Positions 1-8,807 are shown, counted from the first letter of the stretch. The stretch: 64,000 nt of DNA from Occultella gossypii (GCF_019947135.1 NZ_JAGSHT010000012.1:248001-312000); one strand, 5' to 3'. Notes: generated by a model not told the origin, from the sequence alone. Program-made: numbers and translations.

Positions 1-1732
1 CGTATACCCGGTCGATCGCGGCGAGGGTCGGCAGTGTTGGGCGGGTGGAGGCCATCGAGACCTCCACCAGCCGGGCGGCGAGCGCCATCTCGTCCGGGGC
101 CTCCGGGTCGGACGCGCACCGGTGCAGTACTTCTGTCGCCGTCCGCTGATCCCCGGCGATCAGCAGGCTGATGCCCTCGGCGAGTGCCGCGCCGGGGCCG
201 CGTTGCCGGGCCGCTCGCCGGGCGGCCTGCAACGGGTCGCGCCTGCTTGCCTCGCGGACGCAGTGCTCCCACCCATCGGAACGATCCCGGGCCGGCACCG
301 TCGACCAGACTCCGGCGCCTGCCGAGATCAGCCGGGTCGCGGCACGTTCCGCGGGGCTCGTGGAGTCGCTCAGATCGTTCAGGAGATTGCGCACCCGGTC
401 GAACCGTCCCTCGAGGTGCGCGGCGCGGGCGCGCGCGATGGTGCGCCAGGGCGGGGGACCGATCCGGTCCACGGGCAGCGGGTCGGTCCACAGCCGACCC
501 TGGATGTCGACGGATCCGGGGCCGATCTCCTCGAGGAGGTCGGTGAGGTGTCGCCAGTCCTCGGCCAGGCAGAGCGCTCGTAGCGCCTCGTGGGTGGCGC
601 CCTCGGTGCGCAGGATCGCGGCGGCTCCGGCGAACCAGGCGGAGGTCCGCACCGGACCGAGCTCGGCACGGGCGGCCGAGATCAGGTGGCGGCGCAGCAC
701 ACGGTGCATCCGGAAGCGGCCGTTGCCCACGTCGATCAGCAGCGGCACGGAACGAGCCATGGCCCGAAGGTCCTCATGCCCGGTGCTGGTCCCTCGGTGG
801 GCGTCCACGCGGGCGGCGCTGAGGTTCTCGAACACGGCCACGTCCGACAGGAAGTCGCGCTGGTGCGCGGGGAGCCCACGAAGCACGGTCGCGTCCAGGT
901 AGCCGGCCGCGTAGTCGGCGTGCATCGCCAGGGCATGCACCGCGCGTCGGCGCTCAGCGGGGAGGCGGCCCTCGATGGAACGTTGGAACAGCCGCACCGC
1001 GGCGGCCCAGCCCTCCGTCTCCCGCGTGATCACGACCAGGTCGTCGAGCGGGAGCGGCTCGTCCCCGGCCGAGCGCATCAGGGCGTCGGTGTCCCAGATG
1101 CGGAACCGCAGATCGCGCCCGCTGAGCACGACCGGCGGAGGGATCTCCGAGCGGGTCAGGTTCAGGGTGGGCATGGACCGGGACCCGAGCAGGATCCTCA
1201 GACGGTCACCGGTGCCGAGGATGAGGGTCTCCAGCTCGGCCTCGGCCGGGGTGCCGACGATGTGGTGGACGTCGTCGAGGACGAGGAGCAGTGGCGCCGG
1301 GAGCAGGTCGACGAGGTGGAGTACGTCGTGGGCGTTGGCCGGTTCGGTGACGAGGTGTCCGCTGGCGCCTTCGCCCGCCCGGTTCGCGGGCCCGGCCACC
1401 GGGCCCGGCTCGGGTCCGGCCAGCGCGCTGGACTGGGGTGCGCCGGTCATCCCGGCGCTGCGGACGGCGACCTCGAGGGTGCGGATCAGCGCGCGCGGGT
1501 CCGCATCGGCAAGGGTCAGCCGGCACCAGGCCACGAGTCCGCCCTGGCCTCGGGCCCAGCGCGCCATCAGGGTGGTCTTGCCTGTTCCCGGCCATGCCAC
1601 GACGAGCCCGAGGCGCGTCGCCCTGATCCCGTCGAGGGCTCGCAGCAGCGCCGGCCGCGGCACTCCGCCGGCCGTGGGGATGCGCGACATCGAGGCCTGT
1701 GCCAGGTCATCGAGTCGGACGCCTTCGGCCAC
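1..1732 (-). CDS. MalT/LuxR-type ATPase regulator, N-terminal part (runs off left edge)
   Basis: 577 codons are open from a GTG at 1732 to the window edge; the start is supported by GGGAGG six bases upstream. Residues 46-54 form a Walker A loop (AWPGTGKTT) and about 120 residues later LLLVLDDVHH is a hydrophobic Walker B followed by Asp-Asp. This is the STAND/AAA layout of large MalT-like regulators: P-loop NTPase, winged-helix linker, then helical repeats (the remainder here). A C-terminal LuxR-type DNA-binding domain would be expected beyond position 1 but cannot be seen. The segment after the ATPase is Arg/Ala/Leu-rich and helical, as in the family. Its ligand is unknown. It is a different gene from the complete MalT-like regulator at 35.9 kb, with little residue identity outside the motifs. 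It lies head to tail with the MATE gene, 170 bases away. Confidence 0.8.
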   Translation of the reverse strand, partial: MAEGVRLDDLAQASMSRIPTAGGVPRPALLRALDGIRATRLGLVVAWPGTGKTTLMARWARGQGGLVAWCRLTLADADPRALIRTLEVAVRSAGMTGAPQSSALAGPEPGPVAGPANRAGEGASGHLVTEPANAHDVLHLVDLLPAPLLLVLDDVHHIVGTPAEAELETLILGTGDRLRILLGSRSMPTLNLTRSEIPPPVVLSGRDLRFRIWDTDALMRSAGDEPLPLDDLVVITRETEGWAAAVRLFQRSIEGRLPAERRRAVHALAMHADYAAGYLDATVLRGLPAHQRDFLSDVAVFENLSAARVDAHRGTSTGHEDLRAMARSVPLLIDVGNGRFRMHRVLRRHLISAARAELGPVRTSAWFAGAAAILRTEGATHEALRALCLAEDWRHLTDLLEEIGPGSVDIQGRLWTDPLPVDRIGPPPWRTIARARAAHLEGRFDRVRNLLNDLSDSTSPAERAATRLISAGAGVWSTVPARDRSDGWEHCVREASRRDPLQAARRAARQRGPGAALAEGISLLIAGDQRTATEVLHRCASDPEAPDEMALAARLVEVSMASTRPTLPTLAAIDRVY

Positions 1733-1905
1733 GTGTAGCCTCCCGGTCGGAACGTTCTGAGCATAGGCCGGTCGGGCCCGCCGAGGTGCCCGTTCGGGCG
1801 GCTCGTCTCACCCCGGGAAGAGGCCGAACCGGCTGTCCTGATACCCGGCGCTGTGCGGTCGTCAGAACCGCCGTGGGCCAGGGCGTGTCGGCGGTTGCTC
1901 TCGCG

Positions 1906-3252
1906 TTACGCGCCCAGCACCATCCAGGCCGTCCCCCGTGCGCGCAGACCTGTGGTGATGGCGCGCGCCCCGATGAACCCACCGGCGAAGGCGACCCACA
2001 ACCACGCGAGCCCCGCCGCGCCGTCGGGCGCCCACAGCCACACCGCACCGACCATCGGGAGATACGCCACCAGCGTGATCACACCTGCCCACGCGAGGAA
2101 CCGGCCGTCGCCCGCGCCCATCAGCACGCCGTCGAGCACGAACGGCCACGCGGCCAGCGGCAGCAGCAGACCTATCACCACGAGCGAGATGGCCGCGGTC
2201 CGCTGCACCTGCGGGTCGGTGGTGAACAGCGGCGTGACGAGCCATCCGAGGCCGGCGATGACGACGCCGATGACTGCCCCGGCGCCCATGCCCCATTGCA
2301 GGCAACGCCGGGTGACCGCGCGGACCTGACGGACGTCGCGGGCGCCGAGGCCGTGGCCGACCAGTGCCTGCGCGGCGATCGCGAGGGCGTCCAGAGCGAA
2401 CGCGGTCAGCCCCCAGACCGCGTTCACGATCTGGTGTGCCGCAAGCGTGGCGTCGCCGAGCTTCGTGGCGGTGGCCACGGTGAGCAGGATCGCCGCGCGC
2501 AGCGTGAGGGTCCGGATCAGGAGCGGGGTGCCGGCTCGGGCGTTCGCCATGATCCCGGCCGGGTGGGGCCGCAGCCCCACGCCGCGGGCCCGGGCGCCCC
2601 GGAGCACGATCCCGGCGAGGACCACCCCCATGCCTATCTGGGTGAGCGCCGTCGCCAGGCCGGACCCGGCGATGCCCATGTTGAACCCGTACACGAGCGT
2701 GATCGACCCGATCGTGTTGACGACGGCGCCGATCACCGCGACGACGAGCGGGGTCCGGGTGTCCTGGAGGCCGCGCAGCGCACCGGTCGCAGCCAGGACC
2801 ACGAGCATCCCCGGGATCCCCGGCGCCGACGAGCGCAGGTATGCGACCGCGTGGGGAGTCACGTCCGCCGAGGCGCCGAGTGCCGTGACGATCGGCTCGG
2901 CGACGCCGATCGCGACGGCGCAGGTCACCGCACCGAGCCCGAGTGCCAGCCAGATCCCGTCCAGCCCGACGGCGAGCGCACCCTTCGTGTCGCCCGCGCC
3001 GAGGCGCCGGGCGACGGCGCCCGTGGTGGCGTAGGCCAGGAAGATGAAGATCGAGACGATCGTGACCAGGACCGTCGAGGCGATGGTCAGGCCGGCGAGC
3101 TCCGCGGTGCCCAGGCGGCCGACGACGGCGGAGTCGATGAGCACGAAGAGCGGCTCGGCCACGAGGGCGCCGAGCGCGGGGACAGCGAGGGAGAGGATGC
3201 GCCGATCGAGGGCCCGCCGGTCATCGGCGTGTACGCCCGGCGTGTCGTCCAC
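1906..3252 (-). CDS. MATE family (DinF-like) efflux transporter
   Basis: 448 residues, the normal length for a multidrug and toxic compound extrusion transporter, with about twelve hydrophobic segments arranged as two similar six-helix halves. Typical features are a first helix with LAVPALGALVAEPLFVLIDS, then VVGRLGTAELAG, and in the middle ALRGLQDTRTPLVV. Such proteins are inner-membrane Na+ or H+ antiporters exporting drugs or metabolites; the substrate cannot be read from sequence. The start is a GTG with GGAGG four bases upstream. It is divergent from dnaB across a 383-base gap. A MATE gene beside dnaB is, to my knowledge, a common arrangement in Micrococcales, so the pair probably belongs to the stable chromosomal backbone. 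Confidence 0.9.
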   Translation of the reverse strand: MDDTPGVHADDRRALDRRILSLAVPALGALVAEPLFVLIDSAVVGRLGTAELAGLTIASTVLVTIVSIFIFLAYATTGAVARRLGAGDTKGALAVGLDGIWLALGLGAVTCAVAIGVAEPIVTALGASADVTPHAVAYLRSSAPGIPGMLVVLAATGALRGLQDTRTPLVVAVIGAVVNTIGSITLVYGFNMGIAGSGLATALTQIGMGVVLAGIVLRGARARGVGLRPHPAGIMANARAGTPLLIRTLTLRAAILLTVATATKLGDATLAAHQIVNAVWGLTAFALDALAIAAQALVGHGLGARDVRQVRAVTRRCLQWGMGAGAVIGVVIAGLGWLVTPLFTTDPQVQRTAAISLVVIGLLLPLAAWPFVLDGVLMGAGDGRFLAWAGVITLVAYLPMVGAVWLWAPDGAAGLAWLWVAFAGGFIGARAITTGLRARGTAWMVLGA

Positions 3253-3324
3253 CGATCCTCCGAGTATTTGTTATGCACACCTTGGGTACAGCGAGTCCGT
3301 TGCAATGCCGCCGATGTCGGACGT

Positions 3325-3388
3325 TATCCACACCAGTGGATGAACCCTGTGCACAACCTTTTCCGCCGTGATCCACATGCTGTCCACA
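3325..3388. promoter_or_regulatory. Cluster of four DnaA-box-like 9-mers upstream of dnaB
   Basis: Within 64 bases are TTATCCACA at 3325-3333 (perfect match to the classical DnaA box), TGTGCACAA at 3349-3357 (TTGTGCACA on the minus strand), TGATCCACA at 3369-3377 and CTGTCCACA at 3380-3388; the last three each differ by about one base from consensus. They lie in the MATE-dnaB divergent promoter region (3253-3635). Possible roles are DnaA control of dnaB or titration of DnaA. No AT-rich unwinding region is evident, so an origin is not claimed. Confidence 0.55.
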
Positions 3389-3585
3389 GCCTAGGGGGTC
3401 TTCGTCCCCAGGCTGGAGCGCCATCGAGTTGTGGGGGGCATGGTGGGAGGCATACGGTCACGCGGGTGTGCCGGAGTGGCCATCGCCGTGGGCGGTGAGG
3501 CAGGCGTTGTCGGTGGTCGCCGATACACATGTTCGACAGGGCTCGAAGAGCCGGTATTGAAGAGGCAGGGGAGGCGGTCCACACG

Positions 3586-3639
3586 ATGGCATCGGCACCG
3601 TTCGTCGGAGTTGACCAGGCTCGGGCGGTGACCCGGTGA
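3586..3639 (+). CDS. Possible 17-residue leader ORF coupled to dnaB
   Basis: An ATG at 3586 opens 17 codons ending in a TGA at 3637-3639 that overlaps the GTG start of dnaB (3636). A strong Shine-Dalgarno-like GGGGAGG at about 3568-3574 lies 11 bases before this ATG, whereas no good one stands directly before the dnaB GTG. This arrangement would couple dnaB translation to the small frame. The peptide matches no family I know, and chance is a real possibility. Confidence 0.3.
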   Translation: MASAPFVGVDQARAVTR

Positions 3640-6266
3640 GCGTCGCCGAGATGTCGCCGTCGCGGGAGAGCTTCGAGCGAACCCCGCCGCAGGACGTGGC
3701 CGCTGAGCAGAGCGTGATCGGCGGCATGCTGCTGTCCAAGGACGCCATCGCCGACGTGGTCGAGGTGCTCCGCGGCACCGACTTCTACCGGCCCGCGCAC
3801 GAGGTCATCTACGACGCGATCCTCGACCTGTACGGTCGCGGCGAGCCGGCCGACGCCGTCACGGTCTCCGCCGAACTGACCAAGCGCGGCGAGCTCACCC
3901 GCATCGGCGGCGCCCCTTATCTGCACACGCTGCTGTCCTCCGTGCCCACGGCCGCGAACGCCGGCTATTACGCCCGGATCGTGCGCGAGCGCGCAGTGCT
4001 GCGGCGCCTGGTCGATGCCGGCACCCGGATCGTGCAGCTGGGCTACGCCACCGACGGCGGCGACGTCGACGAGCTGGTGAACACCGCCCAGGCCGAGGTG
4101 TACGCGGTCACCGAGCGGCGCACCGCCGAGGACTACGTCCCACTCAAGGACGTCATCAATTCCACGATGGAGGAGATCGACGCTGCCTCCCACCGTGGTG
4201 AGGGGATGGTGGGGGTTCCCACAGGGTTCGCCGATCTGGACGCGCTCACCAACGGTCTGCACCCCGGGCAGATGATCGTGCTGGCCGCCAGACCAGCTGT
4301 GGGCAAATCGACGATGGGACTCGATGTCGCCCGTGCGGCGTCGATCAAGAACGGTCAAACCTCGGTCATCTTCTCCCTGGAGATGAGCCGCAACGAGATC
4401 GCGATGCGCATGCTCTCCGCGGAGTCACAGGTGCCTCTGCAGAACATGCGTAAGGGAAACATGCGCGACGAGGACTGGACCCGGATGGCACGTGCGATGG
4501 GCCGGGTGTCCGAGGCGCCGCTGTTCATCGACGACAGCCCGAACATGTCGCTGATGGAGATCCGCGCGAAGTGCCGCCGGCTCAAGCAGCGCCACGACCT
4601 CAAGCTCGTGGTGATCGACTACCTGCAGCTGATGAGTTCTGGCAAGCGCGTGGAGTCCCGGCAGCAGGAGGTCTCGGAGTTCTCCCGTGCTCTGAAGCTG
4701 CTCGCCAAGGAGCTCGAGGTCCCGGTCATCGCGATCTCGCAGCTCAACCGTGGCTCCGAACAGCGCACCGACAAGAAGCCGCAGATGAGTGACCTTCGCG
4801 AATCGGGCTGCCTGACCGCTGACACCAAGATCCTCCGGGCGGACACTGGCGCCGAGGTCACCATGGGTGAGCTATTTACCGACGGCGCCAAGGACATCCC
4901 CGTCTGGGCACTCGACGACCGGCTGAAGTACGTGCGGCGGCACCTCACCCATGTGTTCTCAACAGGCACCAAGCGCGTCTACCGCCTCAAGCTGACCTCC
5001 GGTAAAGAGATCACCGCCACTGCGAACCACCCGTTCCTGACATACGAGGGCTGGAAGCCACTGGGTGATCTGGAGCCGGGCTCGCGGATCGGAGTGCCCC
5101 GACACGTTCCCGCTCCCGAACAGGAGGCCGCCTGGGACGACCGAAGGGTCGTGATGCTGGCCCACATGCTCGGTGATGGCTCCTTCGTCGCCCGTCAGCC
5201 GATTCGATACGCCTCCGTCGACGAGGCAAATCTGAAGGCGGTCTCCAACGCGGCCGCGGCGTTCGGCATCACACCGGTCCGCGACGAGTACGCCGTGGCG
5301 CGGTGTACAACCCTCCGCCTACCCGCTCCGTTCAAGCTCGCTCGCGGCCGCCGCAATCCGATCGCCGCGTGGTTGGACGAGTTCGACCTCTTTGGGCGTC
5401 GTAGCCATGAGAAGTTCATTCCCGGTGCTGTGTTCCATCTCCCGAAGCGACAGATCGCCCTCTTCGTTCGACACATCTGGGCAACGGACGGTTCGGTCAC
5501 CGTGAACAAGAACGGTCGAGGCGGTCGCGTCTACTACGCCTCGACGTCTCGTGAGTTGGTTGACGGACTGAGCCGCTTGCTCTTGAGGTTCGGGATCTCG
5601 ACCCGGACCCGGAAGGTCGTGAAGGGGGACTATCGGCCCGGCTACACACTGGATCTCTCAGGTATGGACGACCAGCGTCGGTTCCTCCAGGAGATTGGCG
5701 TCCACGGCGAGCGCGGAGAGAGTGCGGCGGCCTTGCTCGGCATCATTCGGGACCAGCAGTCGAACCCCAACGTGGACACCGTTCCGACGGGGGTCTGGCA
5801 GGACGTCCGACGTGTTCTGGCTGAACGGGGTATGTCGCACCGAGAGTTTGCTGCGGCGATGGGTACTCAGTTCTGCGGAAGCACGATGTGGAAGCACGCA
5901 CCTTCACGTGCACGTCTCGGCCGGATCGCCGACGTCCTGGAGGACGAGGACCTTGAGATCATGGCGGTCAACGACCTGCTCTGGGACTCCGTTGTCGCCA
6001 TCACCGACGAGGGCGAGCAGGAAGTCTTCGACGCGACGGTCGTTGGCACGCACAACTTCGTTGCGAATGGGATCGCTGTCCACAACAGCATCGAGCAGGA
6101 CGCGGACGTCATCATCCTGCTGCACCGCGAAGATATGTACGAGAAGGAGTCCCCGCGCGCAGGTGAGGCGGACATGATCGTAGCCAAGCACCGTAACGGC
6201 CCCACGGACACGATCGTCGTGGCCTTCCAGGGGCACTACGCGCGGTTCGTCGACATGGCGCAGTAG
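3636..6266 (+). CDS. dnaB: Replicative DNA helicase DnaB with an intein
   Basis: 876 residues: about 450 of DnaB split by a 426-residue intein. The N-terminal domain starts near FERTPPQDVAAEQSVIGGML (helicase-primase interaction domain). The RecA-like motor has Walker A ARPAVGKST near residues 217-225, Walker B KLVVIDYLQLM, and after the intein the SIEQDADVI and HRNGPTDT motifs that complete the ATPase. DnaB is the hexameric 5'-3' helicase that opens the replication fork and loads primase. The intein must splice out for activity because it separates conserved motif H3/H4 residues of the core. The GTG start fits the usual actinobacterial N terminus (SVAEM...FERTPPQD). Upstream lie DnaA-box-like sites and a possible leader frame. 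The intein part has lower GC and more mixed codon use than the exteins. Confidence 0.97.
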   Translation: MSVAEMSPSRESFERTPPQDVAAEQSVIGGMLLSKDAIADVVEVLRGTDFYRPAHEVIYDAILDLYGRGEPADAVTVSAELTKRGELTRIGGAPYLHTLLSSVPTAANAGYYARIVRERAVLRRLVDAGTRIVQLGYATDGGDVDELVNTAQAEVYAVTERRTAEDYVPLKDVINSTMEEIDAASHRGEGMVGVPTGFADLDALTNGLHPGQMIVLAARPAVGKSTMGLDVARAASIKNGQTSVIFSLEMSRNEIAMRMLSAESQVPLQNMRKGNMRDEDWTRMARAMGRVSEAPLFIDDSPNMSLMEIRAKCRRLKQRHDLKLVVIDYLQLMSSGKRVESRQQEVSEFSRALKLLAKELEVPVIAISQLNRGSEQRTDKKPQMSDLRESGCLTADTKILRADTGAEVTMGELFTDGAKDIPVWALDDRLKYVRRHLTHVFSTGTKRVYRLKLTSGKEITATANHPFLTYEGWKPLGDLEPGSRIGVPRHVPAPEQEAAWDDRRVVMLAHMLGDGSFVARQPIRYASVDEANLKAVSNAAAAFGITPVRDEYAVARCTTLRLPAPFKLARGRRNPIAAWLDEFDLFGRRSHEKFIPGAVFHLPKRQIALFVRHIWATDGSVTVNKNGRGGRVYYASTSRELVDGLSRLLLRFGISTRTRKVVKGDYRPGYTLDLSGMDDQRRFLQEIGVHGERGESAAALLGIIRDQQSNPNVDTVPTGVWQDVRRVLAERGMSHREFAAAMGTQFCGSTMWKHAPSRARLGRIADVLEDEDLEIMAVNDLLWDSVVAITDEGEQEVFDATVVGTHNFVANGIAVHNSIEQDADVIILLHREDMYEKESPRAGEADMIVAKHRNGPTDTIVVAFQGHYARFVDMAQ
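4809..6086 (+). other. DnaB intein with LAGLIDADG homing endonuclease
   Basis: Residues 392-817 of the DnaB product. It begins with Cys in the series RESG/CLTADTKIL, ends GIAVHN and is followed by extein Ser (SIEQDAD), the three residues needed for protein splicing (Cys1, His-Asn, Ser+1). The insertion point is the same as that of the well-known cyanobacterial Ssp DnaB intein. Splicing block B is TATANHPFLT; block F/G is DATVVGTHNFVANGIAVHN. Two endonuclease motifs are visible, LAHMLGDGS near residue 508 and VRHIWATDGS near 612, both with acidic residues retained, so the homing nuclease is probably intact. A homing nuclease of this type cuts intein-less dnaB alleles and spreads the element. 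Confidence 0.95.
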
Positions 6267-6596
6267 CCTGCCGAAGGGTTGTCGAGATGTAGCGAGGCTT
6301 GCGCGACCCAGTCGTATGTCCGAGTTGGCGAGATTCCGGGTGTGATGGCGAAGCCGCAGGTCACCGAGGTTCTCGCCTGAGCAGGCAGATCTTGCCGCGT
6401 ACGAATCTCATTCGGCCGTGGGTCAGTTTGCGGGGTGTCTGCGCTGGATCGGACCGTGTCGTCGCCTAACCTTGCTTGCGGCGGTCAGGAGCGCGACCGC
6501 GCAAGGGACGGTGAGCGAAGGGGACCAGAGGACGATGCGCTGGGACTCGCGGAGCCAGTTCACGAGTAGGTCGCTGACCTGTCGGAGCGTCCGCCT
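6267..6596. other. Intergenic gap between dnaB and mraY
   Basis: 330 bases without a convincing gene. A 60-codon frame (6418-6600) overlaps the mraY start by four bases but has no family resemblance. The sequence is less GC-rich than most of the window. No clear terminator hairpin was found after dnaB. The region should contain the mraY promoter; I cannot assign -35/-10 elements. Confidence 0.4.
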
Positions 6597-7694
6597 GTGA
6601 GGCTGGTCGTCATCGGCGCCCTCGTGGCGTTCTTGATCGGACTGCTGGGCACCCGTTTCTACATCACGCTCGCGACGCGCCGGGGATGGGCCCAGTTCAT
6701 CCGCGAAGACGGGCCGACCAGCCACCACACCAAACGCGGCACCCCTCAGATGGGCGGGCTCGTCATCATCGGTGGCTCTCTCGTCGGCTACGCGGCGGCG
6801 CACCTGCTCACGTGGACACTGCCAACCGTCTCAGGTCTTCTCGTCCTGTTCTTGATGGTCGGTGTCGGATTCGTCGGGTTCCTGGACGACTGGACCAAGA
6901 TCAGGCGCGAACGTTCGCTGGGGCTTCGGTCGTGGGAGAAACTGATCGGACAGACCGTCGTCGCGGTCGTCTTCGCCATCCTTGCCTCCAGGTTCGCGCG
7001 TGACGGCGTCACGCCCGCCAGCTACAACATCTCGTTCGTCCGCGACACTGCGGTCGATCTCGCTCACTTCGGTCCGCTCATCGGTGTGGCCCTGTTCGTC
7101 GTCTGGGCGAACCTCATGATCGCCGGAGCGAGCAATGGCGTGAACCTGACGGATGGACTCGATGGCCTGGCGGCCGGCGCCTCGGCCATGGTGTTCGGCG
7201 CCTACGCGTTGATCGCGATTTGGCAGTACAACCAGAGTTGTCGTCTGGACCCGTCCGCTCAGTGCTACGAGGTCCGTGACCCGCTCGATCTCGCTGTCGT
7301 CGCTGCGTGCGTGATGGGCGTGTGCTTCGGGTTCCTGTGGTGGAACGCATCGCCGGCGCGTCTGTTCATGGGTGACACCGGCTCTCTCGGCCTGGGCGCG
7401 GCGCTGGCTGGGTTGGCCATCATGACCCGCACTGAGCTGCTCCTCGTCATCCTCGGCGGACTGTTCGTTATCCAGACGACTGCCGTGATGCTTCAGGTGA
7501 GCTACTTCAAGCTCACCAAGCGCAGCAATGGCGGCGTGGGCAAGCGACTCTTCCGGATGACACCTATCCACCACCACTTCGAGCTGCTCGGCTGGGAACA
7601 GATCACCATCACGATCCGCTTCTGGATCATCTGCGGACTGTGCGTAGCCAGCGGACTCGGGATCTTCTACGCAGAATGGCTCATCGTCAGTTGA
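6597..7694 (+). CDS. mraY: Phospho-N-acetylmuramoyl-pentapeptide-transferase (MraY), solitary copy
   Basis: 365 residues, full length. MraY is the membrane enzyme that moves phospho-MurNAc-pentapeptide from UDP to undecaprenyl phosphate, giving lipid I of peptidoglycan synthesis. All hallmark motifs are present: DGPTSHHTKRGTPQMGG near residue 40, FLDDWTK near 95-101 (catalytic Asp pair), NLTDGLDGLAAG near 183, FMGDTGSLGLG near 257 and the cytoplasmic MTPIHHHFELLGW near 321. About ten membrane helices are visible. The GTG start (6597) gives the canonical first helix. It is odd that the gene stands alone: mraY normally lies in the division/cell-wall cluster between murF and murD, and none of those genes is here. 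It may be a second copy, for example one giving tolerance to MraY inhibitors, or a relocated single copy. A terminator hairpin follows 25 bases after the stop. Confidence 0.95.
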   Translation: MRLVVIGALVAFLIGLLGTRFYITLATRRGWAQFIREDGPTSHHTKRGTPQMGGLVIIGGSLVGYAAAHLLTWTLPTVSGLLVLFLMVGVGFVGFLDDWTKIRRERSLGLRSWEKLIGQTVVAVVFAILASRFARDGVTPASYNISFVRDTAVDLAHFGPLIGVALFVVWANLMIAGASNGVNLTDGLDGLAAGASAMVFGAYALIAIWQYNQSCRLDPSAQCYEVRDPLDLAVVAACVMGVCFGFLWWNASPARLFMGDTGSLGLGAALAGLAIMTRTELLLVILGGLFVIQTTAVMLQVSYFKLTKRSNGGVGKRLFRMTPIHHHFELLGWEQITITIRFWIICGLCVASGLGIFYAEWLIVS

Positions 7695-7719
7695 GCACCC
7701 GAGACGGTCACCGTGCCGA

Positions 7720-7747
7720 GGGGTGTCCAGGTGCAACTGGACACCCC
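7720..7747 (+). terminator. Terminator hairpin after mraY
   Basis: A perfect 11-bp stem (GGGGTGTCCAG / CTGGACACCCC) with a six-base loop, 25 bases after the mraY stop. No T-tract follows, as is usual for high-GC actinobacterial terminators. Confidence 0.75.
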
Positions 7748-7964
7748 GTGTCGATTCGACAGAACGCCGGAACGGATGCTCGGCGGAGCGATACTGGCGC
7801 ACGTTCTTCCCTGCACGATGCCGAGCGGTGGCGAGCCCACGTCGCCGCCGTCGAGGCCGCAGCACGGAAGGCGAGTTCAGCGGCGGCAGATGCGACCTGA
7901 CCTGGCAGCAGGGAGAACGGCACGCCCGCTACCAGTCACGGACTCACTCTCCTAGATTGACCGC

Positions 7965-8807
7965 ATGGTTCTCGCGCAGACTCAGCAGCAAACCGTCGAC
8001 CGGTGGTTCCCTGGTGCCGAAGTCGTTGCAGACATGAGCTGGGGCCTGGTGGACACGGTCGTCCTGCACCTGAAGACCCATGTCGGTGAGGTGGTGGTCA
8101 AGGCAGCCGGACCAGGCAACCACCACATCGGCCGCGAGATCAGCGGGCACCGCGAGTGGGCCGGGCCGTGGCTGGGCGGGGGGCATGTCAACCGCCTCCT
8201 GCACGCCGACCCTGAGGGCAATGTCCTAGCCCTCAGCTATCTTCCTGGCACGCTGGTCCAGGGCACTCCCGCTGCAGGTGACCCGAAGATCTACCGGCAA
8301 GCGGGCGAGCTGCTCGCGGCCTTCCATGGGCAGGCCTCGACGGTCAGCGAGGATTACGAGGCCAGGATGGACGCTCAGGCGCCCCGCTGGCTCGACGGCG
8401 AGCATCGCATCGGCGCCGAGACCGAGAGTGACTTGCGGAGCATCATCGCCACTCACGATCACGCACCCGCCGTGCTCGTGCCAACGCACGGCGACTGGCA
8501 GCCACGCAACTGGCTGGTGGACGACGAGGGGTGCGTCCGCGTCATCGACCTTGGGCGTGCGGCGTGGCGCCCAGCCTTGACCGACCTTGGCAGACTCGCG
8601 CGACAGGAATGGGAGGCACGGCCAGACCTCGAGGCGGCCTTCCTCGATGGCTATGGCGGCGACCCCAGAGAGCAAGCGGCCTGGCAACGCACTCTCGTTC
8701 GTGAGGCCATCGGCACGGCCGCCTGGGCCTACCAGGTGGGCGACGAGGCTTTCGAGCAGCAAGGGCACCGCATGATCCTGCAGTGTCTCGAGTTCACCAA
8801 CGCCTGA
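7965..8807 (+). CDS. APH-family phosphotransferase (aminoglycoside kinase-like)
   Basis: 280 residues, the usual length of the aminoglycoside phosphotransferase/choline kinase fold. The Brenner motif HGDWQPRNWLV near residues 175-185 supplies the catalytic Asp and Mg-binding Asn, and VIDLGRA about ten residues later is the DFG-like metal site. VVVKAAG near residue 45 is the likely ATP-binding Lys. The true substrate (drug, small sugar or metabolite) cannot be deduced. No Shine-Dalgarno precedes the ATG; a TAGATT hexamer just upstream (7954-7959) could be a -10 box, fitting a leaderless transcript. The gene stands alone between mraY and a convergent acetyltransferase, with lower GC than the window average. 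Confidence 0.85.
   Translation: MVLAQTQQQTVDRWFPGAEVVADMSWGLVDTVVLHLKTHVGEVVVKAAGPGNHHIGREISGHREWAGPWLGGGHVNRLLHADPEGNVLALSYLPGTLVQGTPAAGDPKIYRQAGELLAAFHGQASTVSEDYEARMDAQAPRWLDGEHRIGAETESDLRSIIATHDHAPAVLVPTHGDWQPRNWLVDDEGCVRVIDLGRAAWRPALTDLGRLARQEWEARPDLEAAFLDGYGGDPREQAAWQRTLVREAIGTAAWAYQVGDEAFEQQGHRMILQCLEFTNA

Noticed and set aside
1699-3498. Long plus-strand frame opposite the MATE gene
   Set aside because: Arg/Asp/Gly-rich shadow; the minus frame encodes a complete MATE protein.
3460-3560. tRNA-Ser-like stretch (GCCGGAGTGGCC, later GTTCGACAGGG)
   Set aside because: No acceptor stem pairing, no proper anticodon arm, and TTCGA is poorly placed.
6267-6596. Possible insertion-sequence remnant after dnaB
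   Set aside because: Some bases look like the lead-in of a transposase, but there are no terminal inverted repeats, target duplication or transposase coding that I can show.
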